Of a stretch of 64,000 bases of DNA, positions 31,594-39,922 are shown piece by piece. How positions within the stretch are numbered: the stretch's first letter is position 1; each line of letters begins with the position of its first letter. This stretch comes from Arthrobacter cheniae. GTDB lineage: Bacteria > Actinomycetota > Actinomycetes > Actinomycetales > Micrococcaceae. Under the pieces are notes generated by a model, which had not been told where the DNA came from, searched no databases, and saw only the letters and a program-made list of their open reading frames with translations. Both the position numbers and the translations under genes were made by a program. The stretch lies in NCBI RefSeq assembly GCF_003602275.1, contig NZ_QZVT01000005.1, positions 10,895 to 74,894 of the forward strand, written 5' to 3'.

Positions 31594-32376
31594 TCAGCCG
31601 GTTGGACGGAGGGAGGTGATCATTGCCCTGATCTTTTGGTACTCCTCGGTCTCCGCGTAGACCTCTGGGGTGTCTACGTGCATGGGCCTGCCGGGCGAAG
31701 TGTCGAAGGGGTCGTAGATCCCTCCGAATGCCGCACCGCTGGGGGGCCAGGTGAAGAAGTGGGCGATAGGGCAGGCATCTGGCCCGGTGGGATCCGGAGA
31801 CGAGGTGATGCCGTACGCGAACGTCACCATCTTCACGGGATCGGTGGCGTACGGATTGGTGCGGGACTCGAACCGGAACGTCGGCGTCTCGCCTGCTTGT
31901 GCCAGTGCAGGCAGCGGTTCGGAATTGATCACGGAGTATGGAACTTTCTCGGTGCACACCGAAGCGGTGACGAGGTTGGTCTGAAGCGTGGCGAGTTGTC
32001 TTCCGGCGGCATCATTGACGACGACGAACACCCCGCTAGGTGCTGCCGCGTCGGGGCTCTCGGCCACCGTCCAGTCGATCGGATGATCGAAGGACAGGGC
32101 GCCATCAGACGTCGTGTAGGTGACGACATCTGCCTCCGATGCGGAACTTGCCGGGGCGGAAGTGGCTGGAGTAGTGGTGGGGTTGCTCGTGGCTGAACCG
32201 TCTGGTTTCGCAGTGGTGGATGTCGTGTCGGATGGGGGTGATGCCGTGGATGTTGCTGCGGGTGGGGTTTCCTGTGGGGTGGCCGGGTTGGCTTGCGGAG
32301 TAGCGCAGGAGCTGAGAATGAATGCGAGGCATACGGCCCCGGTGAATCCAACGGTTGGGGTTGCTGAACGGCCCAT
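31594..32376 (-). CDS. Hypothetical lipoprotein
   Basis: A 260-aa exported lipoprotein with lipobox Cys24 (AFILSSC). A long Pro/Thr/Ser/Ala-rich linker (about residues 26-82) is followed by a folded domain starting VVTYTTSDGALSFDHPIDWTV. The opening resembles the small PsbP/DUF-type lipoprotein domain in which a Tyr-x-x-x-x-G..F.YP.gW motif recurs. Function unknown. Codon use is less GC-skewed than in the flanking core genes. Confidence 0.72.
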   Translation of the reverse strand: MGRSATPTVGFTGAVCLAFILSSCATPQANPATPQETPPAATSTASPPSDTTSTTAKPDGSATSNPTTTPATSAPASSASEADVVTYTTSDGALSFDHPIDWTVAESPDAAAPSGVFVVVNDAAGRQLATLQTNLVTASVCTEKVPYSVINSEPLPALAQAGETPTFRFESRTNPYATDPVKMVTFAYGITSSPDPTGPDACPIAHFFTWPPSGAAFGGIYDPFDTSPGRPMHVDTPEVYAETEEYQKIRAMITSLRPTG

Positions 32377-32755
32377 GGTTATTCCTTTGTAGCTAGGTGG
32401 ACCGTTCTATTGTGGTGCTCAGTTCGCTGGTGGAAAACGGCCTTAATAAAATTGTTGCGGCCGTCATTCGATCGTTGCCGTTCCGTTAGTCCGTTGTGTC
32501 CCCGCTTGCCGGCTGTCCGTCGACGTTGTGTGGTCGAAGCGGTCGAGGGCAGACCGGGACCGATGCTCCAGACGAAGCTCCGAACGTCTGCAACGAGGCG
32601 CGCAGGCTTCCGCCCGGGCGAGATGTCCGGGCGGAAGCTCGATGTGCACACATGGCAAGATCATTTGCATGACTCTGCGTTCTCCTGCCAAGGAGCTCCT
32701 CTCGATTCTCCTGCTCCTGTCGTTGGCTCCCGGGGCAGGGAAGCAGAGCCCCAGC
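32377..32755. other. Divergent intergenic region with AT-rich part and hairpin
   Basis: Lies between the leftward lipoprotein and chrB. It has an AT-rich segment near 32440 (ggccttaataaaattgttg) that may contain the lipoprotein promoter, and the hairpin at 32606-32638. An alternative upstream ATG for chrB at 32670 also falls here. No separate gene is seen. Confidence 0.45.
32606..32638. promoter_or_regulatory. 12-bp hairpin upstream of chrB
   Basis: A perfect inverted repeat gcttccgcccgg/ccgggcggaagc (32606-32617 with 32627-32638), 9-base loop. It does not follow a rightward gene, so it may act in the chrB leader as attenuator or operator rather than as an ordinary terminator. Confidence 0.45.
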
Positions 32756-33292
32756 ATGAATGCCAATTGGCTGCTTCTGATCTACCGGCTACCCAGTGAG
32801 CCGTCGCGTTTACGTGCCATGGTGTGGCGGCGACTTAAGGCTGCGGGTGCGATCTACTTGGCAAACTCGGTCGCGGCGCTGCCTGAGTCTCCTTGGGCGG
32901 AACGGACGATGCGCAAGCTGCGGGCCGAGGTCGAGGGCCTTGGCGGCTCCGGTCAGCTTCTGCGGGCCGAGACGCTCGTCGGTGTCGAACAGATCGTCGC
33001 GGAATTCAACGCTGCTCGGGATGCGGAGTATGCCGAACTGCTCGGCAAATGCGCGGACTTCCATGCCGAGCTTGAAAAGGAAACCAAAGCGGAGAAGTTC
33101 ACATACCCCGAGCTCGAGGAGAACGAGGAGGATCTGGCCAAGCTGCGTGCCTGGCTGGACAAGATCAGTGCGCGTGACACGCTCGAAGCTCTGTGTGGGG
33201 GGCAGGCGCGGGAAGCTGTTGAGGCGTGCGCCGAGGCGTTGAATGAGTTCGCAGAGCACGTTTACGCTGCCGAGTTGGACGGCACATCCTAG
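32756..33292 (+). CDS. chrB: Chromate resistance protein ChrB, N-terminal domain form
   Basis: A 178-aa protein matching the ChrB N-terminal domain: NWLLLIYRLPSEPSRLRAMVWRRLK at the start (in pieces), GAIYLANSVAALP, then a long charged helical part (EELEENEEDLAKLRAWLDKI region). ChrB regulates or supports chromate efflux by ChrA. The catalytic-type C-terminal domain of full-length ChrB is absent, as in several actinobacterial forms. No chrA lies nearby. ATG 32756 is preceded only weakly by AGGGAAG; ATG 32670 is possible. Confidence 0.78.
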   Translation: MNANWLLLIYRLPSEPSRLRAMVWRRLKAAGAIYLANSVAALPESPWAERTMRKLRAEVEGLGGSGQLLRAETLVGVEQIVAEFNAARDAEYAELLGKCADFHAELEKETKAEKFTYPELEENEEDLAKLRAWLDKISARDTLEALCGGQAREAVEACAEALNEFAEHVYAAELDGTS

Positions 33293-33768
33293 TCACGACT
33301 ATCACCGCAGACCTGACCGGACGGATGAATCGAGGCCACAAGGACGGAACTGCTGGCGGTCCTGCTGACCTTCGGCACAGTCTTGTCGGATTGCTCAACA
33401 CCACTCTCCTGGCCACATTGGTGCTGGCCAACCGCTACCGGCCTTGATTGGTCTGGCTCGGTGTCACAATGGCTCTTACCGTTCAGGCCGCTAATGCAAT
33501 CGCTTTTGGTCGTCGGAGTCATGGCTTGGGGCAATCTCAGGTGACGTAGATCTGATTGAGAACCGCATCAACGGTCGCGCCGTATTGGATACGATCAGCT
33601 AATTTTGGCGATGTGTTGCATAAAGACACAATCAGAAAATCTTGGATGCATCAAGGCGGTCCCCTTCCGGCGACCATTTCGGTCGTTACGGTGAAATTCC
33701 TACAATCGAGACGAAGTGATTAGGCCCTACCAGCCTATTCGGCCATGGTGTCGAGGGTGTCCGGATAG
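33293..33768. other. Decayed intergenic DNA
   Basis: About 475 bases after chrB. Short hydrophobic frames near 33390-33540 suggest a lost membrane protein, but none is recognisable. The part around 33600 is AT-richer than its surroundings. I see no complete gene or signal. Confidence 0.4.
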
Positions 33769-34125
33769 TTGTTCGCTTCTGAATCAGGCGTCAAGCGTGA
33801 CGAAGGTCGAGGTGGTCCCGGTTTCGGCAACGACGCCCTCACGCACGGCGACCACCTCCGCGGCCTTCAACGACCGACGCTGGACGATTGCCAGCGCAAT
33901 GGGCGTCTATTCGTCCGCGACGCCCTGGAACCGGTTGTGCCGGCCGCAGGAGTTCAGCGCGAATTGGAGGTTCAAAGCGACTACGTGTATCAGGTATTCC
34001 GCTGCGAGGCGTTCTTGATCCGCGGCCCAGAATCCGGTACGGCGACAGCGTGCGGAGCTGCCCGGAGCTGTACTTCGGCGAAGCCGATGTCGGGTTTCTC
34101 TTGCGTAACGCGGATCGGTTCTGAC
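33769..34125 (+). pseudogene. Broken hypothetical gene
   Basis: One frame up to about 34020 gives a plausible protein-like sequence ending SDYVYQVFRCEAFLI; the next frame continues DPRPRIRYGDSV and ends ELYFGEADVGFLLRNADRF before a TGA at 34125. Together they look like one protein with a frameshift near 34018. No family, start codon or ribosome-binding site is recognised. Confidence 0.3.
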
Positions 34126-34197
34126 CGATGATCTTGCAGGATGATCTCGGTTGTCCCGAACTTCTAAATCGCCGTGCGCACGGCACGACGGCGGGGC

Positions 34198-34383
34198 TCA
34201 GGGCTCCACAAGCCGCCTTCGCCACTTCACGATGTCGTTGACGAGGACCTGATACGCCAACAGCCGCTTGAGGCGGGCGTTTCCCTCCGACTCCTGGGTC
34301 CGCTTGGACTCCTCGGTGTTCTGTTCGGGCCCGTACTGGTTCGGCCACCGGTACCGCGTAGCCTCAGTTCCTCCTGTGTCCAT
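34198..34383 (-). mobile_element. IS3-family transposase OrfA remnant
   Basis: A 61-codon frame reads YRWPNQYGPEQN, then a gap-filled middle and NARLKRLLAYQVLVNDIVK. This matches the helix and leucine-zipper part of IS3-family OrfA (typical form YRWR.QYGG...ENARLKRLLADAELDK.ILK). Several conserved residues are changed and OrfB and inverted ends were not found, so it is an old fragment. Confidence 0.65.
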
Positions 34384-34446
34384 GCTCGGACACGAAACTC
34401 ACACAGACGCCGAATTCCACATGGGGACCAGATGTAACCACTGTTA

Positions 34447-34476
34447 TTTACGTTTCATAACAAGCGTCACTATATT
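34447..34476 (+). promoter_or_regulatory. Possible promoter upstream of the exchanger gene
   Basis: TTTACG (34447-34452) and TATATT (34471-34476) are separated by 18 bases in an AT-rich stretch. A purine-rich AAGAGGAGAGAAAAG follows at about 34500. The match to sigma-70-type boxes is moderate; it is upstream of the membrane exchanger. Confidence 0.4.
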
Positions 34477-34599
34477 CTTGTAGTGCCGGGTTGAATGCAT
34501 CAAAGAGGAGAGAAAAGGGTCTTCCTCTCCGTTGTGATGTCAATTACAGTGAAGGCGTCCCCTCGGTACTCACACGTTCAAAGGCCTCGTCAAGACATT

Positions 34600-35688
34600 A
34601 TGGTTTCTATGATCACGTTCATTCTTGGCGCAGCGCTATTGATCTACGCCGCCGACAAACTCGTCAGTCATCTGGTCGGCGCAGCGCGAGGCCTGACGGT
34701 CTCGGTCTTTCTACTCGCCATAATCTTCACCGGGATCGAGTTCGATGATGTAGCCCTCGGGGTTGTTCTCAACCTAGAGGATATGGACGGGGTTGCAGTC
34801 GGCATTGTCTTCGGAACCACTGTGTCGTACAGCGGTATCGTCCTCGCTATTGCGGCAATCGTGGCTCCGACGAGAGTCAGCATCCCGCGGGACTACCTCG
34901 GTATCTTTGCCCTCTCACCTCTCATACTCATCCCGTTCCTCTTGACCGGGCCAATGACAATCGTCCACGGATTCATTCTGGTGGGCCTCTTCCTGGTGTT
35001 CCTCACCTACGTGGTCGTCCGGGAATCCAGGGCTAACAGGCCAGTTTTCCGTGATGCTGAGATGTTCGAGGCCTATGAGATGGCTCGCACGCCCGGCAGT
35101 CAAGCCGCTTCCAGCACAGACACGCTGACCTTGACCCGCGGCGAAGGTGGGGCGTCACCAAGCCAATCGAGCAAGTTCTTTACCAAGAAAATGCCGTTCC
35201 CGGAAGCGAATCGGCGCGTTGGCTTACCTGCACTGGCGCTGGTCGCCCTCGCGCTCGTCGGGCTCATCCTCGGTGCCTATCTTGTCGCTGAGGGAACCGG
35301 AGGCATTCTGGAAGACCTCGGCATGGAAGCGACCGTTTTCGGCGCGACGATCGCCACCCTCGTCCTGACTCTCGAAGACCTTTACCTCACGGTCAGGCCT
35401 GCCATGAAAGGCGCTCCAGAAATAGGCATCGCCAACCTGATCGGCAGCGCGGTCTTCTCAGTGACGGCAAAACTCGGCGTGCTTCTGCTTTTCGGCAGCG
35501 TAATCGTCGACCCCCAGGTGTTCACGTGGCACCTGCCCGCACTGACGCTGATGACCTGGGTCGCGACATACTTCCTCTGGACAGGACATCTGCGCAGATG
35601 GCACGGCTTTGTCCTCCTTGGTCTCTACATCGTCTATTGGACGGTAACCTTCTTCGGCTTCGGGGAAATACCAGTCGAGATGGACTGA
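34600..35688 (+). CDS. Divergent sodium/calcium exchanger-family membrane protein
   Basis: Membrane protein of the cation/Ca2+ exchanger (CaCA) superfamily with about ten helices and a hydrophilic loop near residues 165-210. It has two alpha-repeats: one around FTGIEFDDVALGV (near 45) and one with TLVLTLEDLYLTVRPAMKGAPEIGIANLIGSAVF (in pieces, near 250-285). The usual GTSxPE is not present, but acidic residues are kept at the same place. Transported ion unknown. ATG 34600 is my best start; the frame is open to 34495. Confidence 0.75.
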   Translation: MVSMITFILGAALLIYAADKLVSHLVGAARGLTVSVFLLAIIFTGIEFDDVALGVVLNLEDMDGVAVGIVFGTTVSYSGIVLAIAAIVAPTRVSIPRDYLGIFALSPLILIPFLLTGPMTIVHGFILVGLFLVFLTYVVVRESRANRPVFRDAEMFEAYEMARTPGSQAASSTDTLTLTRGEGGASPSQSSKFFTKKMPFPEANRRVGLPALALVALALVGLILGAYLVAEGTGGILEDLGMEATVFGATIATLVLTLEDLYLTVRPAMKGAPEIGIANLIGSAVFSVTAKLGVLLLFGSVIVDPQVFTWHLPALTLMTWVATYFLWTGHLRRWHGFVLLGLYIVYWTVTFFGFGEIPVEMD

Positions 35689-36086
35689 ACTCTTGGACGA
35701 CCCTCCATCAGTGGAGATCAACTAAGTCCCTGCCAGTTTCCACAACCAATCAGATGCAGGATGGGTACATCTCGTGGGACTTGAGTCAGTCACAGCCAAC
35801 CCGACACCTGCATCTACACCTGTGCGGCCCGACGCCGGAGTGTCTCCGCGTCGTCGGGTTGGCACATCAGCAGGTGGAACACCGGCATCACGGGGTTCGT
35901 GGCTCGTTGTCGACACGTACTCGCCAGTACACGATGAGGTCTTTACCATCGGAGAATGGGTGTGGCTGGGGTCACATGGGGCAAGCTCTATCCCGTTACA
36001 GGGCCAGATCGGGACGCGGCGTTGCGTTCAGGTTTTGATGACGAGCCCGAGCAGTCCTTCTGCCCGGGTGATTCCAGGGGGAATTC
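35689..36086. other. Intergenic stretch with hairpin and a doubtful 47-codon frame
   Basis: Holds a hairpin with a 7-bp outer stem (cccgacg/cgtcggg, about 35828-35858). A frame 35956-36099 (ATG after ggaga, 47 codons, starting MGVAGVTWGK) overlaps the DUF1508 start; it has no family match and I do not annotate it as a gene. Confidence 0.4.
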
Positions 36087-36323
36087 ATGGCCGCGGTGAT
36101 CGAACTTTTTCATGATCGAGACGATGCATACAGATTCAGATTGAAAACACCCGACGGGACAGTAATCGCCGTGTCCAAACCTTTCCCGGACAAGGCTGCG
36201 GCCGTAGCGGGTATCCGTGCCGTCCGTGAGTGCGCGGGAACCGGCCTCATTACGGACCTCTGCTTACCAAGACCTCACACAGCAGGAGCCCCGCGACGAC
36301 CGGTAGGACCCGCAATCAATTAG
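36087..36323 (+). CDS. DUF1508 (YegP-like) protein
   Basis: A 78-aa cytosolic protein of the YegP/DUF1508 family. The diagnostic pattern is present: F..RDDAYRFRLKTPDGTVIAVSKPF..KAAAVAGIRAVRE. Function unknown; the fold is a small beta-sheet dimer. ATG 36087 follows a good ribosome-binding site GGGGGA five bases upstream. The last 20 residues are Pro/Arg-rich and outside the family. Confidence 0.85.
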   Translation: MAAVIELFHDRDDAYRFRLKTPDGTVIAVSKPFPDKAAAVAGIRAVRECAGTGLITDLCLPRPHTAGAPRRPVGPAIN

Positions 36324-36707
36324 GCCCTCAGGAGGCGAGTGCAGCGTCAGCGGACGTGGTTGACGCCCGCGGCTCGGCGCCCCCAACAAATTGGTGACCG
36401 ACATTTATAGCCCGGGATGGCTCGCACCGCACCTCCGCCTACTTCATGTACGTAGCGCTGTACCAGTGAGCGTCCGGCGAACCAGCAGTCACCCGTACCG
36501 GACTCTTCCTCCGTCTCCTGAAGAGGGCCTTTCCGTCTTCGGCGTTTCTTCGGTTTTCCTTCGAGCTTCAACTAGTAGTGATTTGAGGGGTGGGGATCAG
36601 GATTGGTTCTAGAAGGAACGGCGCCTTGGGGGTGCCGGACCACGAACATGAAACACTGCTCCTCCTGATTGCCACACCTGGCATCTCTTCACGAAACGGG
36701 TCTCACC
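36324..36707. other. Intergenic stretch upstream of the TasA-like gene
   Basis: No gene recognised in about 380 bases. It should contain the promoter of the TasA/SipW cluster; I could not name a specific -35/-10 pair. GC content falls locally near 36560. Confidence 0.4.
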
Positions 36708-37382
36708 ATGGCACGCACCGCACGCACGTCCTCCACCCCGGCTAAGCGCATCAGCATGAAGTCCACCTCCGGCAAGGTCCTCGCCTCCGTCGCACTGCTC
36801 GGTGTCGCCGCTTCGGTGGCGGGTCTTGGCACGTATGGTTCGTTCACCTCCACCACCTCCGCCAGCGAGACCGTGACCGCCGGCACCCTGAAAGTAGCCC
36901 TCGGCGACGCCGGCACCGCCACCAACCGCCTCACCGTTCCGGCCATCGGGGTCATCCCCGGCGATTCCGTCCAGCGAGTGGCAACCCTCACGAATGCCGG
37001 CAACCAGGATTTCGGCGGTGTCACCCTCACCACCACGGCCGTGACCCCGAATGCGCAGACCCTCCCCACGAAGCTCCTCACCGACGCCGCCCTCGGCCTG
37101 CAGGTCACCGTCGACGCGTGCACCGACCCCTGGACCGAAGCCGGCACCGCCCCCGCGTACACCTACACCTGCACAGGCACCACCACCAGCGTCCTGTCCA
37201 CCCGCCCCATCCTCGGCACCGACTACGCCCTCACGAACCTGCAGTCGATCGTCAGCGCCAAAACAGACAACCTCCGCGTCACCGCGACTCTGCCCACCGC
37301 CGCCGACAACACATTCCAGGGCTTGACCGGTTCCGTGAACTTCGCCTTTACCGCCACGCAGCGCGCCGCCACCAGCCGCTAG
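36708..37382 (+). CDS. TasA/camelysin-like secreted protein with SipW-type signal peptide
   Basis: A 224-aa exported protein. The N-terminal signal has a basic start, a hydrophobic core (VLASVALLGVAASVAGLG) and the SipW-type ending GTYGSFTSTTSASET. The mature part is beta-rich with TLTNAGNQDFGGVTLTTTAV near residue 90, as in TasA and camelysin, and two Cys pairs near DACTDPW and YTYTCTG. TasA-like proteins form extracellular fibres in Bacillus. The signal peptidase gene follows 103 bases later. A broken paralogue lies at 38941. Confidence 0.82.
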   Translation: MARTARTSSTPAKRISMKSTSGKVLASVALLGVAASVAGLGTYGSFTSTTSASETVTAGTLKVALGDAGTATNRLTVPAIGVIPGDSVQRVATLTNAGNQDFGGVTLTTTAVTPNAQTLPTKLLTDAALGLQVTVDACTDPWTEAGTAPAYTYTCTGTTTSVLSTRPILGTDYALTNLQSIVSAKTDNLRVTATLPTAADNTFQGLTGSVNFAFTATQRAATSR

Positions 37383-37485
37383 CCCTCCGGGCACGAAGCG
37401 CGGCGTCCGGGGATTCCTCCGGACACGGGCTCACCGCCCGACGTCGACCTGGTCTTCGGGCCGGATATGAAGGAGATGGATCCGT

Positions 37486-38235
37486 ATGACGGTTATCGAC
37501 CGAGCCCCGCAGTCCATCCTTTCGACGCCGGCACCGGTTCGCACGGGTTCGTCTCCCGAACCCGGTGAGGGTCCGGGTAGATCTGAAGGCTCCCTGATAG
37601 GGCGGGTCGTTCGCCGCCTGGTGAACCTGACCGGCACGCTCGTCGTGATCGGCGCTGTGCTTGTGTTCTTGTTCCTCGCTGTCGGACCGCGTTTCATGGG
37701 TTACCAGACAGCGACGATGCTCACCGGCAGCATGGCACCGGAGATCGTCCCGGGCGACGTCGTGGTCACCACCGAGCAACCCGTCGCCGACGTACAGGTC
37801 GGCGACGTCATCAGCTATCACATCCCCGTGGAAGACCATCGGGTCGAAACCCACCGGGTCGTCGAGGTCATCGCCAATCCGGATGGGACGATAGCGGTCC
37901 GCACCAAGGGCGACGCGAACGATGCGGTGGACCCGTGGGTCGCAACCCTTGACGGCGACTTCGTCTACGAACAAGCTTTCGTCGTTCCCGTCATCGGAGA
38001 CGCCATCCGGGCCCTTCGCACACCCATCGTGAACACCATCCTCGTCTACGGGGCGCCCGCGGTCCTGGTCCTCGGCGTTCTCATCATGATCTGGTCACGC
38101 CCCACTACCCCCCAAACAAACACCGACGCAGGCACAGACACCGACACCGGTTCTGCCTCGCATGTCGATGCTGGTCCTGCCGCCGGGGCTTCTGACGCTG
38201 GTGGTTCTGACGCTGCAGTTGCTGGGCGTCAGTGA
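37486..38235 (+). CDS. sipW: SipW-like (ER-type) signal peptidase I
   Basis: Membrane signal peptidase with serine nucleophile Ser82 in TGSMAPEIVPGD and, as in SipW, a histidine (about His123, in VETHRVVEV) in place of the usual catalytic lysine. One helix precedes the active site (about residues 48-66) and another follows near 185-200; the C-terminal tail is Asp/Thr/Ala-rich. Length 249 aa. A clear AAGGAG precedes ATG 37486. Its stop overlaps the next gene. It probably processes the two TasA-like proteins. Confidence 0.9.
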   Translation: MTVIDRAPQSILSTPAPVRTGSSPEPGEGPGRSEGSLIGRVVRRLVNLTGTLVVIGAVLVFLFLAVGPRFMGYQTATMLTGSMAPEIVPGDVVVTTEQPVADVQVGDVISYHIPVEDHRVETHRVVEVIANPDGTIAVRTKGDANDAVDPWVATLDGDFVYEQAFVVPVIGDAIRALRTPIVNTILVYGAPAVLVLGVLIMIWSRPTTPQTNTDAGTDTDTGSASHVDAGPAAGASDAGGSDAAVAGRQ

Positions 38236-38627
38236 GTTCACGCCCGCTCCTGCCGTCGGTGGGCACGTGGCACGGGGAGGTGCCTGCGATAGTGCCAATC
38301 GTGGACCTGCCCGCCTTCGGTTGCCTCGTGCAGGAACTATCCTGCCGTGCTTGGGCCCTGGCTTTCGTGGGCACGTTCACGTCGATGCTCGAATCCCGCA
38401 TCGAACGGATCGGCACGGCGTTGAACCGGCTAGACGAGGAAGAGGGACGGGTGGCGATGCTCAGCCTGATGGCCAGCGCGGCGATGGTCGGAGCCGCACG
38501 GCTCCACGCCGTGGTCGACGCCGCGCTGACAACCCCTTTCTCCCACGTCGACAGCGACACCGTGGTGAAGGTGCTGCACTTGGAAGCGCACCGCTTCCGC
38601 GACGCATTCAAGGCGCTCGCTACCTGA
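38232..38627 (+). CDS. Hpt-like domain protein lacking the phospho-histidine
   Basis: A 131-aa helical protein starting at a GTG that overlaps the signal peptidase stop (GTGA), so the two are translationally coupled. Residues about 27-95 follow the histidine-phosphotransfer pattern: L..LVQEL..RAWALAFVGTF..ML..RIERI, then MLSLMASAAMVGAARL. In a true Hpt domain the last motif begins with a His before the L-K-G-S part; here that position is Leu. It cannot take phosphate in the usual way and may act as a binding or scaffold module. Confidence 0.65.
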   Translation: MSSRPLLPSVGTWHGEVPAIVPIVDLPAFGCLVQELSCRAWALAFVGTFTSMLESRIERIGTALNRLDEEEGRVAMLSLMASAAMVGAARLHAVVDAALTTPFSHVDSDTVVKVLHLEAHRFRDAFKALAT

Positions 38628-38940
38628 GCCGGGCAGGTCAGGGCCTTCTTGATGAGATTTTCGGGAACTCCCCGTGCTAGCGCCCTTGTCCCCTGCGACC
38701 GGGGTAGGCACTTTATCCTCAGTTCTTGCGCAGCATCGGGCGGTTGGTCCCGTCGCGAGGACCACTACGGCATAGGCTCGACGATCGGGACGTGGTGAGG
38801 CACCACGGCGGCGTGAGTTCAGCCGTTCAGGACGTGGTGAGGCACCACGGCGGCGTGAGTTCAGCCGTTCAGGACGTATGGGCCCACCGTGATCTGGGGA
38901 GACACATGGGATCGAGGCGCGTTGCAGCGGACGGCTCGGC
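38628..38940. other. Intergenic region upstream of the TasA pseudogene
   Basis: About 310 bases. Its main content is the 42-bp tandem repeat with palindromes at 38789-38877. No gene is seen. Confidence 0.6.
38789..38877. repeat. Tandem 42-bp repeat with paired palindromes
   Basis: Two identical 42-bp units (38789-38830 and 38831-38872) are followed by the first five bases of a third. Each contains the inverted repeat GTGGTG-AGG-CACCAC (38792-38806 and 38834-38848). The spacing of 42 bases is four helical turns, so both palindromes face the same side of the DNA. This arrangement suggests paired operator sites for a dimeric regulator. Confidence 0.85.
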
Positions 38941-39581
38941 ATGACACCTGCGCTGCAAAGGTACCGACAGGCAAAGCCATTGCTGGTCAAGGTCCTTGCT
39001 TCCGTAGGCGCTGTCGGGGCGGCAGCAGCTGCCGCTGGTGCTGGCACGTATGGTTCCTTCACCTCCACCACATCGGTTGATGACACGCTGACAGCCGGCA
39101 CCGTAGAGGTCCGCCTCGGTACCGCGGGTACCGCTGAGAACCGCCTCACCGTAGCCTTCGCCGGGGGTGTGCCCGGCGACGCGATGCAGCGCGTGGCCAC
39201 CCTCACCAACGTCGGCAACCAGAACTTCGGCCGTGTCACCCTCACCACCACAGCCACCACGCGGCCACCAAGCTCACCACCGATGCAGCCAACGGCCTGC
39301 AGGTCACCGTCGACGCCTGCAGCATTCCCTGGACCGAAGCCGGCACCGCGCCTGCCTACACCTACACCTGCGGTGGGACCATTGCCAGCGTCCTGCCGAT
39401 GCGCCCCATCATCGGCGCAGACCTCGTCCTGTCCAACCTTGCATCCATCAGTACCACCAGGGCGGACAACCTCCGCGTCACCGCTACCTTGCCCACTACC
39501 GCGAACAACGACTTCCAAGGCCTGGCCGGCTGCGTGAACTTCGCCTTCACCGCCACCCAACGCGCTACTACCAACCGCTGA
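38941..39581 (+). pseudogene. Frameshifted TasA/camelysin-like paralogue
   Basis: Begins like the intact protein at 36708: basic start, hydrophobic signal, GTYGSFTSTTSVDDTLTAGT. After VTLTTTAT (about 39258) a 30-base piece of the paralogue is replaced by 14 bases, shifting the frame. The remainder continues in another frame as TKLTTDAANGLQVTVDAC..WTEAGTAPAYTYTC and ends TATQRATTNR at a TGA at 39579-39581. Both parts match the intact copy closely, so this is a recent loss. Confidence 0.85.
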
Positions 39582-39922
39582 CCAGGGTGCTCCCGAGACA
39601 ATGGAGCGAAGGCGGCAGGAAAACCAGCCGGGCCTCACCTCATCTGGCACCCCTCGACGGTTATTCTTCGTAATTCAGTCGCCGTGGCGTGATCTGGGCC
39701 TACACAGGCCCTTCGCCGACGTGGGCAAAACCGTTCAGATAAGGTGAGGCGCGGTCAGCTCGTCTGGATGTCCCTCAGCGCCCTCAGGGAATGTTTCACC
39801 TACGGCTTTGAACCCGTCCGGCAGACCGACCGGCTAGGGCACTGGGTTTTCCTGCCGACCAGTGTTGCGACAGGTGGTGGCCGCGATTCGACGAACGAAT
39901 TGTTCCCAGGTGCTGCAGCACT
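39582..39922. other. Intergenic stretch, no gene seen
   Basis: About 340 bases between the TasA pseudogene and the convergent VOC gene. Small hairpins such as gggcctacacaggccc near 39700 are present. An open frame (39744-39980) has no recognisable features. Confidence 0.4.

Noticed and set aside
33839-34348. 169-codon minus-strand frame
   Set aside because: Low-complexity Arg/Pro/Gly composition, no motif, overlapping both the broken plus-strand frame and the IS3 relic.
35956-36099. 47-codon frame before the DUF1508 gene
   Set aside because: The ribosome-binding site is too close to the ATG, it overlaps the DUF1508 start in another frame and has no recognisable features.
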